A DNA stretch of 26,504 bases, taken from Massilia sp. UBA2604 (lineage in GTDB: Bacteria > Pseudomonadota > Gammaproteobacteria > Burkholderiales > Burkholderiaceae_D). Below, piece by piece: positions 1 to 8,829 of the stretch. The stretch spans positions 1-26,504 of the forward strand of contig DDKG01000233.1 of the NCBI GenBank assembly GCA_002339265.1, written 5' to 3'. The notes below the pieces were generated by a model. It saw nothing but the letters and a program-made list of their open reading frames with translations, had not been told where the DNA came from and made no database searches. The first letter of the stretch is position 1, and each line of letters starts with the position of its first letter. The translations under genes and the position numbers were made by a program.

Positions 1-453
1 ATCGACGGCATCGCCTTCCAGACCAATATCCTGGCCCTGAATGCGGCGGTCGAAGCGGCTCGCGCCGGCGAACAGGGCCGCGGCTTCGCGGTCGTCGCCG
101 GCGAGGTGCGCACCCTGGCCCATCGCTCGGCCGCGGCGGCCAAGGAAATCAAGGGCCTGATCGACGACTCGGTCGGCCAGGTCCAGCAGGGAACCCAGCA
201 GGTGGCGCGGGCCGGCGCCACCATGGACCAGATCGTCCAGAGCATCGAGCAGGTCACGGTGATCATGGGCGAGATCGCCGCGGCCAGCGAAGAACAGGGC
301 GCCGGCATCGAGCAGGTCAATACTGCCATCGTCGAGATGGACCGCGTGACCCAGCAGAACGCAGCCCTGGTCGAAGAAGCGGCGGCCGCCGCCGACGCGA
401 TGCGCGACCAGGCGGCGCAACTGTCGGCCGTGGTCGGGACCTTCCGTCTCTAG
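1..453 (+). CDS. Methyl-accepting chemotaxis protein, C-terminal part (partial)
   Basis: The reading frame is open from the first base, so the gene begins upstream of the window; 150 codons plus a TAG stop are visible. The first residues ([20 protein letters not shown], then [17 protein letters not shown]) are the highly conserved hairpin tip of the MCP cytoplasmic signalling domain. This tip contacts CheA and CheW. It is followed by the returning coiled-coil helix, rich in Ala, Gln and Glu, with [14 protein letters not shown] typical of the methylation-helix side. The protein ends in a short tail (AVVGTFRL) without a CheR-docking pentapeptide. The sensor domain and membrane segments lie outside, so the ligand cannot be judged. 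A 7-bp hairpin follows the stop. The family call is certain; which chemoreceptor it is cannot be said. Confidence 0.95.
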   Translation: MDGIAFQTNILALNAAVEAARAGEQGRGFAVVAGEVRTLAHRSAAAAKEIKGLIDDSVGQVQQGTQQVARAGATMDQIVQSIEQVTVIMGEIAAASEEQGAGIEQVNTAIVEMDRVTQQNAALVEEAAAAADAMRDQAAQLSAVVGTFRL

Positions 454-471
454 CAGGACGCTGCCGTGGCA

Positions 472-490
472 GGCCTTCGTGATGAAGGCC
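472..490 (+). terminator. Hairpin after the chemoreceptor gene (possible terminator)
   Basis: A perfect 7-bp inverted repeat, GGCCTTC (472-478) and GAAGGCC (484-490), with a 5-nt loop lies 18 bp after the chemoreceptor stop. No T-run follows, so it is at best a weak or Rho-assisted terminator. Confidence 0.35.
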
Positions 491-616
491 GCACAAGACG
501 CTCCGGCGCAATCCATTGACTTTTCGACCAGAGTCCGGAAACTTCCGGGCGTTGCTTTCTGGTCGTATTTTGTTCATTAACTCTCTCTGACACTATTGCC
601 TGTAGTCATGTCCTGC

Positions 617-622
617 TAGACT
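617..622 (+). promoter_or_regulatory. Candidate extended -10 element upstream of the first TonB-dependent receptor
   Basis: TGCTAGACT (614-622) fits an extended -10 (TGn + TAnAnT) about 105 bp before the receptor start. No convincing -35 is present. The same nine bases recur at 7954-7962 ahead of the DUF422 gene. Within the same 274-bp leader an 8-bp inverted repeat, GCATCCTC (633-640) and GAGGATGC (674-681), lies between this element and the ribosome-binding site and could fold in the mRNA leader. Identification is by motif only. Confidence 0.3.
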
Positions 623-727
623 GGCGGACTTTGCATCCTCTGACGCAATTTTATTTGCCAAAAAAGAACAACTGAGGATGCCTTACCCAGGACGGGTGAG
701 CATCGGTCTAGACAGGGAGTTGTATAC

Positions 728-2986
728 ATGAAAGCAAAGCAGGTCCGACCAGCCCAGAAGCTGCTGGTCGCGGCAGTATCCGGTATCGTCTGCAGCATCG
801 CCCACGCCCAGCAGGTTCCCTCCACCCAGGATGCACACAACGATGGCGCGGCCGTGCCCGAAGTCATGGTCACCGCCCAGCGCACCGCGTCGCTGGCATC
901 GCGCACCCCGCTCGCGGTCAGCGTCGTCAGCGGCGAACAGCTGCGCGACCTCGGCGCGATCAGCCCGGCCGATATCGGCCCGCGCCTGCCGAACGTCCAT
1001 ATCGACCAGGCCTTTTCTGGCCTGCGCGTGACGATTCGCGGCATCAGCAACAACGACACCACCGACAAGGGCGACCCTTCGGCCGCCTTCATGCTCGACG
1101 GCGTCTACATCGCCCGCCCGGCCGGCCAGAGCGCCAACCTGCTCGACGTCGACCGCATCGAAGTGCTGCGCGGTCCGCAGGGCACGCTGTACGGCCGCAA
1201 TACCACCGCCGGCCTGGTCAATGTGATCTCGAACGCGCCGACCGACCGCCTCGAAGGCGCGCTCGGCCTTGAGGCCGGTACCTATGGCCGGCGCAAGGTC
1301 GACGGCGTGATCAACGTCCCCGTCAACGACGCGCTGTCGCTGCGCGCCGCCGTCAGCCAGCTGCGCCAGGACCCGTTCCTGAACAACGGCCAGGGCACGC
1401 CGCACCGTCCCGGCATGGACCGCGACGAACGCGATGCGCGCCTGAGCGCAAAACTGAAAGTTAACCGCGACGCGGCCCTGGTGCTGCGCTACGACCACGG
1501 CGAGACCGAGGGCAACAACGACCGCATCGTCCCCGACACCAACTTCTTCAACGGCGTGGCGGCCGGCAAGCCGGTGTGGCGCGACAGCACCACCGAGGAG
1601 CGCCTGACCAACAGCTTCCGCCCGCCGAACATGACCCCGGTGCAGGGCTGGCACGACCGCCGCGCGCGTGGCCTGTCGGCCGACCTGAGCTGGAACCTGG
1701 GCCCGGCAACCGTGTATTACCTGGCCTCGCACCGCAAGCTGGACCAGGCGATCCGCCAGAACTACTATTATCGCGTGGCGCCGACGGTCGCCCTCGGCGT
1801 GATCAACAACTACGACGGCCACAACGAGCAGGATTCGCACGAGCTGCGCATCGCCACCGATGGCAGCGGTCCGCTCAGCGCCCAGGCCGGGCTGTACTAC
1901 TTCAGCGAAGACTCGAACACCTCGTACGCCTTCCAGGGACTGCAGCCGGTCGGCCTGCCGCCGTATTACTCCTTCCCGCTGCACACCCAGGCAGAGAGCC
2001 GCGCGGTCTTCGGCCAGCTGACCTGGCGCGTGCTGGACGACCTGCGCCTGACGGCCGGCGCCCGCCGCACCGAGGACGACAAGGACCGCGTCGGCTCGAC
2101 CGATTTCCAGCAGGGACCGGTGTTCAATCCGGCCACCGACCGCCGCCAGCTCAATGCCGCCGAACTGTCGACCGCGCGCACCACCTGGCGCCTGGGCCTC
2201 GAGTACGACCTGGCGCCGGGCGCCCTGCTGTACGGCAGTCTCGCCACCGGCTACAAGGCGGGCGGTTTCAACGACGGCTGCGTCGCCGGCACTTCGGCGT
2301 TGGGCGTGACCTGCCCGGCCGCGGCCGCGGTCTCGGAAAGCGCCCTGTACTACCAGCCGGAAGAGCTACGCGCCTGGGAAGCGGGCCTGAAGTCGCGCCT
2401 GCTGGGTGGACGCCTGACCTTCAATGCCAGCGCCTTCCTTTACGACTACACCAACCTGCAGCTGTCGGGCACCGCGATCGTCTCGGGCGCGCCGCGCATC
2501 CTGACCAGCAATGCCGGCGTGGCCCGTTCGCGCGGACTGGAACTCGACGGCGAGGTGCGGATCGGCAGCAATGGCCGCCTGAGCTACGGCGCCACCCTGC
2601 TCGACGCTCACTACGTCAGCTACAACCCGACTCCCGCCGTGTCCTGGGGAGGCCGCAAGCTCGATCGCGCGCCGAGCCACGTGTATACGCTCGGCTATGA
2701 GCACCGCTTCGCGGTCGCCGGCGGCGAGCTGCGCGCCGGCGTGTTCGCGCGCCGCAGCGCGGGGTACGTGATCACGATCCCGAGCCAGCTGCTGGAATAC
2801 CGCATCCCCGACCACGCCACCACCGACGCCAGCCTGCGCTACCAGCCGGCCGGCGCCAATTGGAGCGTCCTGGGCCGGGTGCGCAACCTGGAGAATTCGG
2901 TGCGGCCGACGATCATCGACAGTTTCGGCATGACGACGCCGAGCGCGCCGCGCACCGCCGATGTGCGCCTGGACGTCCGCTTCTAG
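728..2986 (+). CDS. TonB-dependent outer-membrane receptor
   Basis: The 752-residue protein has a signal peptide (positively charged start, hydrophobic core 11-22, likely cleavage after AHA at 27). A TonB-box-like segment EVMVTAQRT follows, then a plug domain (roughly 45-170) with the conserved RIEVLRGPQGTLYGRNTTAG motif. The rest is a 22-stranded-barrel-type region ending in the C-terminal Phe of outer-membrane barrels (DVRLDVRF). An AGGGAG ribosome-binding site at 714-719 supports the ATG at 728. The family imports siderophores, vitamin B12, glycans or hydrophobic substrates using TonB-ExbBD energy. No Fur box was seen upstream, and the substrate cannot be read from sequence. It is the first gene of the co-directional block, 28 bp ahead of the DUF2236 oxygenase, so its cargo may be that enzyme's substrate (inference). 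Confidence 0.93.
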   Translation: MKAKQVRPAQKLLVAAVSGIVCSIAHAQQVPSTQDAHNDGAAVPEVMVTAQRTASLASRTPLAVSVVSGEQLRDLGAISPADIGPRLPNVHIDQAFSGLRVTIRGISNNDTTDKGDPSAAFMLDGVYIARPAGQSANLLDVDRIEVLRGPQGTLYGRNTTAGLVNVISNAPTDRLEGALGLEAGTYGRRKVDGVINVPVNDALSLRAAVSQLRQDPFLNNGQGTPHRPGMDRDERDARLSAKLKVNRDAALVLRYDHGETEGNNDRIVPDTNFFNGVAAGKPVWRDSTTEERLTNSFRPPNMTPVQGWHDRRARGLSADLSWNLGPATVYYLASHRKLDQAIRQNYYYRVAPTVALGVINNYDGHNEQDSHELRIATDGSGPLSAQAGLYYFSEDSNTSYAFQGLQPVGLPPYYSFPLHTQAESRAVFGQLTWRVLDDLRLTAGARRTEDDKDRVGSTDFQQGPVFNPATDRRQLNAAELSTARTTWRLGLEYDLAPGALLYGSLATGYKAGGFNDGCVAGTSALGVTCPAAAAVSESALYYQPEELRAWEAGLKSRLLGGRLTFNASAFLYDYTNLQLSGTAIVSGAPRILTSNAGVARSRGLELDGEVRIGSNGRLSYGATLLDAHYVSYNPTPAVSWGGRKLDRAPSHVYTLGYEHRFAVAGGELRAGVFARRSAGYVITIPSQLLEYRIPDHATTDASLRYQPAGANWSVLGRVRNLENSVRPTIIDSFGMTTPSAPRTADVRLDVRF

Positions 2987-3014
2987 ACCGTTGCCAACCC
3001 GCCGAGGAGCCAGT

Positions 3015-4382
3015 ATGCACCGCGATAACCCCGATCTGTCGTCCCCCGCGATGCGCGCCGATCCGCCGGCGGACGACACCGTCGCCCGCATGCTGGCCGG
3101 CGCCGACGGCCCGCATGCGCTGTCCGAACGCATCGCCGCCATCAACCGCGAACTGGCGCGCTGGGAAACCAATGGCGGCCTGGCGCACTGGCAGCCGGAC
3201 GCCAGCCTGGACCCGCGCGCGGCCGCGGCGCTGAAGGATTACCTGGCCGGCTGCCTGCCGTTGCCCTCCTGGGCAGACGCCTCCCGCATCGCGCGCGCGG
3301 AAGCGCTGTTCATGGACATGAGCATGCTCTCCTGCACCCTGCTGTTCTGCGCCAGCCTGCCCGAATGCTATGTGCTGCCCGACCTGTCGGCGGTGCTCCA
3401 TGCGGCCGGCCAGCTCGAGGCCCATACAGACTACCGGGTGCGCTCGACGGCCGCGATGATCTTCCCGGTCATGCTCGGGGGCGGCCTCACGGCGGCGGAG
3501 GGCGGCGGCGTGGCCCAGGCCCTCAAGGTGCGCCTGATCCACGCCACCATTCGCCACCTGATCCTGCGCGGCTCGCCGGACGCCTCGCTCGGCGCCGGGC
3601 CGGTGCGGCCGCTTGCGGTGGCCGGCGGCGGCATCTATCACACCCTGTATGCCCATGGCTGGGACACGGCGCGCAGCGGCATGCCGTGCAACCAGGAAGA
3701 GCTGGCCTATACCCTGCTCACCTTTAACTACGTGTTCCTGCGCGGCCTGCGCAAGCTGGGGCTCGGCCTGCCGCGCCAGGACGAGGAAGACTACCTGCAT
3801 GCCTGGAACGTCCTGGGCCACATGCTCGGCATCGAGCGCGCGCTGATGGCCGGCACCATGGACGAGGCAAGCCGGATGTTCGACGAGATCCAGGCGCGCG
3901 GGCGCCAGATGGCGCGCGCGCCGGACCCGCGCCCGGCACTGGCCGCGGCCCTGATGAAGACGATGGAAGACGAGATTCCGGTGCGCCTGCTGAAACCCAT
4001 CCCGACCTTGCTCACGCGCCTGCTGTGCGGTCGCGATGCGACGCGCGACCTGGGCCTGCATGCCCGGCTCCCGCTGCTCTCGCGGCTGCTGTTCGGCGCC
4101 GGCCTGGCGCTGGTGCGGGCAATCGACGCCGTGGTGCGCCAGGTCGTGCCCGGCTTTTCGATCAGCCGCATGCTCACGCGCGCGCTCGGCTACCGCCTCG
4201 TGACGCGCTTCCTGATGGACCAGACCCGGCCGCTCCGGCTTCCCGATGCCTTGCTGGGCGAGGTCCACGACGCAACCGCCCAATGGAGCCACGATCCGAA
4301 TGCGCCGCGCTGGCTGGCGCGGGTCGAGGCGCGCCTCGCCGGCAGGACAGGCAGCCAGGCGACGCAGCCGACCGCCGCCTGA
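3015..4382 (+). CDS. DUF2236 / MpaB-family oxygenase (latex-clearing-protein-like)
   Basis: The 455-residue protein matches the DUF2236 fold (ER-bound oxygenase MpaB and rubber oxygenase Lcp), a mostly helical b-type haem domain. Visible family signatures are RVRSTAAMI (141-149), [10 protein letters not shown] (172-181) and [24 protein letters not shown] (226-249), then [14 protein letters not shown] (260-273). By analogy with Lcp, His176 is the likely proximal haem ligand and the Arg141/Thr145 pair corresponds to its distal Arg/Thr; this was aligned by eye. I chose the ATG at 3015 because GAGGAG (3004-3009) precedes it; an in-frame ATG at 2961 lies inside the receptor gene. No signal peptide is visible, unlike secreted Lcp, so the enzyme is probably cytoplasmic or membrane-peripheral; a hydrophobic helix near 365-385 could anchor it. 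Substrate unknown; an oxidised lipid or terpenoid is inference from the family. Confidence 0.75.
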   Translation: MHRDNPDLSSPAMRADPPADDTVARMLAGADGPHALSERIAAINRELARWETNGGLAHWQPDASLDPRAAAALKDYLAGCLPLPSWADASRIARAEALFMDMSMLSCTLLFCASLPECYVLPDLSAVLHAAGQLEAHTDYRVRSTAAMIFPVMLGGGLTAAEGGGVAQALKVRLIHATIRHLILRGSPDASLGAGPVRPLAVAGGGIYHTLYAHGWDTARSGMPCNQEELAYTLLTFNYVFLRGLRKLGLGLPRQDEEDYLHAWNVLGHMLGIERALMAGTMDEASRMFDEIQARGRQMARAPDPRPALAAALMKTMEDEIPVRLLKPIPTLLTRLLCGRDATRDLGLHARLPLLSRLLFGAGLALVRAIDAVVRQVVPGFSISRMLTRALGYRLVTRFLMDQTRPLRLPDALLGEVHDATAQWSHDPNAPRWLARVEARLAGRTGSQATQPTAA

Positions 4383-4392
4383 CGGCGTCGCG

Positions 4393-7300
4393 ATGCGCGT
4401 CCACTCCATGCCGCTCATGCGCCCGATCGTCACGCTCGTACTCGCACTCGCACTCTGGCTCCTGCTGGCGCTGACGGCGAACGCCGCGCCCCTGACGCTC
4501 GAGCGCGACAGCAAGCAGGTCGATGCGTGGACCAGCGCGACCGTGCTGCGCGACCCTGGCGCCGAACTTGATGCCGCCGCCGCGCTGGCGGCGGGCGCGC
4601 GCTTCGCGCCATCCGGCCTGGCGCACGCCACGCTCGGCCTCGACCCGGCTCCGGTCTGGATCCGGGTGCCGTTCCGGGTGGCCCCCGGCGCCCCCGGCGA
4701 CTGGGTGGTGCAGTTCGACTTCGCCCTCCTCGACTACCTGGACGTGTGGCTGGTGCAGGGCGCCGAGATCCGGCCGCTGGCCACGCTCGGCAGGCGCCAG
4801 GACAAGCAGGGCAACCTGGGGGCGCGGGTGCCCGCGCTGGAGCTGGCCCTCGCGCCCGGCCAGGAGTACACGCTGCTGGTGCGCGTGGAGGCGCGCGGGC
4901 CCAAGCTCATCCCGATGAGCTTCATGCAACCGGCCACCTATCACCGCGTTTCGGGCGCGGAGCAGATGCTGCAAGGGCTCCTGTTCGGCCTGTCCTGCTG
5001 CCTGCTGGTCTACAGCCTGGCCCAGTTCGTGACCTTGCGCGAGCCGCTGTACGGCAAGTACGCGATGTTCGTCGGCGGCATCACGCTGTACCAGGCGGTC
5101 TGGTTCGGCGTGGCCGAGCAATTCCTGTGGGGCGGCAACCTGTATCTCACCACCCACATGATGGGGGTGGGCCAGGCCATCGCCTCGACCGGCTGCTACC
5201 TGTTCGTCCTGCAAACCTTGGCGCGCCCAGGCCGCGACCGCAAGTTCCGCCTGCTGATGGGAAGCGGCGCCGCGATCTCGTTCGGCAGCGGGGTGGCCTG
5301 GGCCATCGGCGTGCTCGACCATGGTTTGTTCATCGCGATCGTCGCCACGGTCGGCAACGCGCCGCTGCTGCTCGGCCTGCCCGGTGCGCTGCGCCGGGTG
5401 CGCGCGGGCGATCCGATCGGCGTCTACTTCGTGGTCGGCTGGATGGCCAGCTTCGGCGGCGCGGTGATCCAGACCATGCTCATCGCCGGCAAGCTCCCGG
5501 TGAACTTCTGGACCCTGCACTCGCTGCAGTTCGGGGTCGGGCTCGACCTGCTGGCCTTCATGCGCATCCTCGGCCTGCGCACCAAGGCGATGCAGAGCGC
5601 GATGCTGCGCGCCGAGGCGGAAGCGCGGATGAAGTCGGAGTTCCTGGCCAATATGAGCCACGAGATCCGCACCCCGATGAACGCGATCATCGGGATGAGC
5701 CGGCTGGCCCTGATGGCCGATCCCACCCCACGGCTGCGCAACTACGTGTCGAAGATCCTCGGGGCCGGCGAGCACCTGATGGGCATCATCAACGACATCC
5801 TCGACCACTCGAAGATCGAAGCCGGCAAGCTGTCGATCGAGACCGTGCCGTTCGAGCTCGACGAAGTGCTCGAGCAGCTCTCCGGCCTGGCCGGGGTGAA
5901 GACCGACGCCAAGGGCATCGAACTGGTGTTCCGGGTCGGACCCGGCGTGCCGCAACGCCTGGTGGGCGACCCGCTGCGCCTGGGCCAGGTCCTGATCAAC
6001 CTGACCGGCAACGCCGTCAAGTTCACCGAGCGCGGCGAGATCGTGGTCGCGGTCGACGCCCGGGGCGCCGCGGACGGGCGCGTGATGCTGGAATTCTCGG
6101 TCAGCGACACCGGCATCGGCATGACCGCCGAACAGGTCGAGCGCCTGTTCCAGTCGTTCAGCCAGGCCGACAGCTCGACCACCCGCAAGTATGGCGGCAC
6201 CGGCCTCGGGCTGTCGATTTCGCGCAAGCTGGTGGAATTGATGGGCGGGCGCATCTGGGCCGAGAGCACGCCCGGCGCCGGCAGCCGCTTCAGCTTCAGC
6301 TTGCCGTTCGAGGCCGGCGCCGGCCTGCACGCCGGCGCGGCGCACCCGTCGGCGCTGGCCGGCGTGCGCGCGCTGGTGGTGGACGACAGCGCAAGCAACG
6401 GCGCGGCGCTGGCCGGCATGCTGTCGACGCTCGGCCTCCAGGCCGATGTCGCCGCCTCGGGCGCCCAATGCCTGGCGCTCCTGAACGCCGCCGAGCGCGA
6501 TGGGCGGCCCTACCGGGTGGTGCTGATGGACTACCTGATGCCGGGGCTGGACGGCATCACGACCGTGCGCCGCTTCTCCGGCCATCTGGCAGGCGCGCTG
6601 CCCGCGACCATCCTGATGCTGTCCGCCGCCAGCCGCGACGCGGTGCTGGAAGAAGACGGCGAGCTTCCGGTCGACGCCTTCCTGCACAAGCCGATCGGTC
6701 CCGCCCTGCTGCACCATGGCCTTTTGCAGGTGCTGCAGCCCCAGGCTGGCGGCAACGCGGGCGCCGAGGCCCGCGAGCCGCCGCGCCCCGGCGTCATGGC
6801 CGACCTGCCGCGCCTGGACGGCGCGCGCATCCTGCTGGCCGAGGACAATGCCAACAACCGGGAGGTGGCGCTCGACTTCATGGCCGCCGCCCGCATGCGG
6901 GTCGATGTCGCCTTCGACGGCGTGGAAGCCGTACGCATGGCGCGCAAGGGCGACTACGACCTGGTGCTGATGGACATCCAGATGCCGGAGCTGGACGGCC
7001 TGGGCGCGGCGCGTGCGATTCGGCAGGATGCGCGCCTGCGCGCGCTTCCGATCGTGGCCATGACGGCGCATGCGATGGCCAGCGACCGCGCGCTCAGCCG
7101 CCTGGCCGGCATGAACGACCATGTCACCAAGCCGATCGACGCCGACCTGCTGTTCTGCACCTTGCTCAAGTGGATCGACCCGGCCCGCCTGCAAGGCCGT
7201 CCGCCGCTGCCTCAGCCCATCCTGCCTGCCGCTCCCGCTCCCGCTCCCGCCGCGACGGCCATGCGGCCGCTGCCGGTCGTGCCCGGGATCGACTGGCGCC

Positions 7301-7866
7301 TGGCACTGGGCAACGTCCGGGGCCAGCACGCCCGCCTGGAAAAGCGCGCCGGCAGCTTCGTGCGCGAATACGGGTCCGCGCCGCACCTGTTGCGCGAGGC
7401 CCTGAACGGTGGCGACCATGCGCGCCTGCAGTCGATCGCGCACAACCTCAAGTCGAGCGCGGCCTATGTCGGCGCCTTCGAGCTGTCCGGCGCCGCCAGC
7501 CGCCTCGAGCACGACCTGCGGGCCGGCAAATATGACCTGATCGGGGTCCAGGTGCCGTCGCTGGTGGCGGCGGCCGAAACGGTGCTGGCCGGCCTGGCCC
7601 AGATGGCCGCCGCCGCCCTGCCGCCGCGTGCCGGCCCGCGCGCGCTGGCCGAGGTGTGCGCGCGCCTCGAAGCATATCTGCGCGAGGACGATGCGCGCGC
7701 CGAGGACGCGCTGGCCGAACTCGAGCCGCTGCTGGACGGCACGGCCCACGCCGGCGCGCTGGACGCGCTGCGCCATGCGGTCGACCAGGTCGAGTACGCA
7801 GCGGCGCTGGCGCCACTGGCGGACCTGGTTGCCCGCCTCGAGATCACCGCCGGAGACGCGGCATGA
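4393..7866 (+). CDS. 7TMR-DISM hybrid sensor histidine kinase with two receiver domains and Hpt (copy 1)
   Basis: About 1157 residues. In order: signal peptide (cleavage near ANA, 31), a 7TMR-DISMED2-type periplasmic sensor (about 40-165), a seven-helix 7TMR-DISM membrane module (about 190-395), HisKA with NMSHEIRTP (phospho-His423), and HATPase_c with N-box and the DTGIGM and [10 protein letters not shown] boxes (about 525-640). Then come REC1 (Asp713), REC2 (Asp861), an Ala/Pro linker and an Hpt domain with HNLKSS (His1017). All phosphorelay residues are present. The frame stays open back to an ATG at 4246, but that lies within the oxygenase gene. ATG 4393 is the first after its stop; ATG 4417 aligns best with the start of copy 2 and is equally possible. 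No Shine-Dalgarno sequence decides between them. It is a close paralogue of the kinase at 8826. The ligand is unknown; DISMED2 sensors are often thought to bind carbohydrates. Confidence 0.93.
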   Translation: MRVHSMPLMRPIVTLVLALALWLLLALTANAAPLTLERDSKQVDAWTSATVLRDPGAELDAAAALAAGARFAPSGLAHATLGLDPAPVWIRVPFRVAPGAPGDWVVQFDFALLDYLDVWLVQGAEIRPLATLGRRQDKQGNLGARVPALELALAPGQEYTLLVRVEARGPKLIPMSFMQPATYHRVSGAEQMLQGLLFGLSCCLLVYSLAQFVTLREPLYGKYAMFVGGITLYQAVWFGVAEQFLWGGNLYLTTHMMGVGQAIASTGCYLFVLQTLARPGRDRKFRLLMGSGAAISFGSGVAWAIGVLDHGLFIAIVATVGNAPLLLGLPGALRRVRAGDPIGVYFVVGWMASFGGAVIQTMLIAGKLPVNFWTLHSLQFGVGLDLLAFMRILGLRTKAMQSAMLRAEAEARMKSEFLANMSHEIRTPMNAIIGMSRLALMADPTPRLRNYVSKILGAGEHLMGIINDILDHSKIEAGKLSIETVPFELDEVLEQLSGLAGVKTDAKGIELVFRVGPGVPQRLVGDPLRLGQVLINLTGNAVKFTERGEIVVAVDARGAADGRVMLEFSVSDTGIGMTAEQVERLFQSFSQADSSTTRKYGGTGLGLSISRKLVELMGGRIWAESTPGAGSRFSFSLPFEAGAGLHAGAAHPSALAGVRALVVDDSASNGAALAGMLSTLGLQADVAASGAQCLALLNAAERDGRPYRVVLMDYLMPGLDGITTVRRFSGHLAGALPATILMLSAASRDAVLEEDGELPVDAFLHKPIGPALLHHGLLQVLQPQAGGNAGAEAREPPRPGVMADLPRLDGARILLAEDNANNREVALDFMAAARMRVDVAFDGVEAVRMARKGDYDLVLMDIQMPELDGLGAARAIRQDARLRALPIVAMTAHAMASDRALSRLAGMNDHVTKPIDADLLFCTLLKWIDPARLQGRPPLPQPILPAAPAPAPAATAMRPLPVVPGIDWRLALGNVRGQHARLEKRAGSFVREYGSAPHLLREALNGGDHARLQSIAHNLKSSAAYVGAFELSGAASRLEHDLRAGKYDLIGVQVPSLVAAAETVLAGLAQMAAAALPPRAGPRALAEVCARLEAYLREDDARAEDALAELEPLLDGTAHAGALDALRHAVDQVEYAAALAPLADLVARLEITAGDAA

Positions 7867-7874
7867 ACGCGCCA

Positions 7875-7893
7875 GGTAGCGCGGGGCGCTACC
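7875..7893 (+). terminator. Perfect hairpin after hybrid kinase 1 (attenuator or weak terminator)
   Basis: GGTAGCGC (7875-7882) pairs with GCGCTACC (7886-7893) around a GGG loop, 8 bp after the kinase stop. No U-tract follows. It may separate or attenuate transcription between kinase 1 and the DUF422 gene. Confidence 0.4.
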
Positions 7894-7956
7894 ACCCCGC
7901 GCCCCGACCCGGGCCGATCGTCGCATCTGGTGCTGTCCCTGGCAGGGCCTTTTTGC

Positions 7957-7962
7957 TAGACT
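7957..7962 (+). promoter_or_regulatory. Candidate extended -10 element upstream of the DUF422 gene
   Basis: TGCTAGACT (7954-7962) reads as TGn followed by TAGACT, about 60 bp before the DUF422 start in the only sizeable gap (156 bp) of the block. It is identical to the nine bases at 614-622. No good -35 was found, so an internal promoter is possible but unproven. Confidence 0.3.
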
Positions 7963-8022
7963 CCCGGGCAGCCTTGGCCCTGTCGAGCCCGCGCCATTCG
8001 TAAGTACACAAGAACATTGACG

Positions 8023-8829
8023 ATGACCCCTCCGCCAACCATTCATTTTCGCCTCTTCGCATGCCTGTTCAGCGCCGCCCTGCTGGCGGTGCCGGTGCTG
8101 CTGCACGCCTGGAGCGTCCAGACGCAGCTGCTGGTGGCCAGTTCGGTGCTGATGGCCGGCCTGTGCCTGGCCAGCGCCATGTGCGTGCTGGGGCCGCGTC
8201 CCGCGCTGCGCCTGGCCCTGATCGCGCTGCCGGTGGGCTGGTTTGCCGAGCAGATGGGGGCCTCGTATGGCTGGTTCTTCGGCAGCTACGACTACACCGA
8301 CGTGCTGGGACCGCAAGTGGGCGAGGTGCCGCTGGTGATCCCGCTGATGTGGTTTGCCCTGTCCTACACCGGCTACGTGATGGCCAACCTGATCGTCTGG
8401 CAGACGCCGGCCGACGGCGCGACGTCAGGACGGCGCAGCCTCGTGATGGCCTTCCTCGCCGCGCTGATCGTCACCGCCTACGACCTCGGCGTCGATCCCT
8501 ACATGGTCTACAAGCTCAAGGCCTGGATCATGGTGAAAGAGGATGGCTGGTGGTTCGGTGAAACCCTGCAGGGCTTCGTCGGCTGGATGCTGGTGGCCTT
8601 CGTCATCGTGTTCGCCTTCCGCCTCACCTTGCGCCGCGATGTGCCGGTAGCAGGGGCGCCGAGCCTGCGCGCCGTCCTGGTCCCGCTCGGCCTGTACGGC
8701 GTGCTGATGCTGTACGAGGCGACCCAGGGGGTGCCGGTGGAGACCCGCACCATCGCCCTCTTCGTCATGGGGATTCCGCTGTTCTGCGCCGCCTGCGGCC
8801 TGGCCCGCTGGCGCCGGGAAGCCGCATGA
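8023..8829 (+). CDS. DUF422 (CruF-like) carotenoid biosynthesis family membrane protein
   Basis: The 268-residue polytopic protein has seven or eight predicted hydrophobic helices and little soluble sequence. It carries the DUF422 pattern: Glu76, G-x3-G-x-Y-x-Y (83-91), the VPLVIPLMW helix (102-110), an Asp-rich turn YDLGVDP (153-159), and GWWFGETLQGFVGW (175-188). Characterised members hydrate the 1',2' double bond of acyclic carotenoid ends (CruF, bacterioruberin pathway). None of the usual carotenoid genes (crtE, crtB, crtI) is nearby, so a true carotenoid role is doubtful. ATG 8023 is chosen; TTG 8017 in the same frame is an alternative, and neither has a strong ribosome-binding site. Its stop overlaps the ATG of kinase 2 (ATGA, 8826-8829), implying translational coupling. 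It may supply or modify a membrane lipid sensed by the flanking kinases (inference). Confidence 0.72.
   Translation: MTPPPTIHFRLFACLFSAALLAVPVLLHAWSVQTQLLVASSVLMAGLCLASAMCVLGPRPALRLALIALPVGWFAEQMGASYGWFFGSYDYTDVLGPQVGEVPLVIPLMWFALSYTGYVMANLIVWQTPADGATSGRRSLVMAFLAALIVTAYDLGVDPYMVYKLKAWIMVKEDGWWFGETLQGFVGWMLVAFVIVFAFRLTLRRDVPVAGAPSLRAVLVPLGLYGVLMLYEATQGVPVETRTIALFVMGIPLFCAACGLARWRREAA

Noticed and set aside
633..681. GCATCCTC / GAGGATGC inverted repeat as a riboswitch upstream of the first receptor
   Set aside because: The arms match but no conserved riboswitch core (such as a B12-box) is present. It is noted only as possible leader structure.
4246..4392. Upstream extension of kinase 1 to an ATG at 4246
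   Set aside because: It overlaps 137 bp of the oxygenase gene and would place 49 arginine-rich residues before a normal signal peptide.
7940..7957. Sigma-54 promoter (TGGCAG...TTGCT) before DUF422
   Set aside because: The spacing between the GG and GC elements is 12 nt, not the required 10.
4174..8316. A 1380-codon open frame on the minus strand opposite oxygenase, kinase 1 and DUF422
   Set aside because: It is antisense to three genes with clear domains. Its translation is low-complexity (His, Gln, Arg, Ala, Gly rich), typical of the complementary frame of GC-rich coding DNA.
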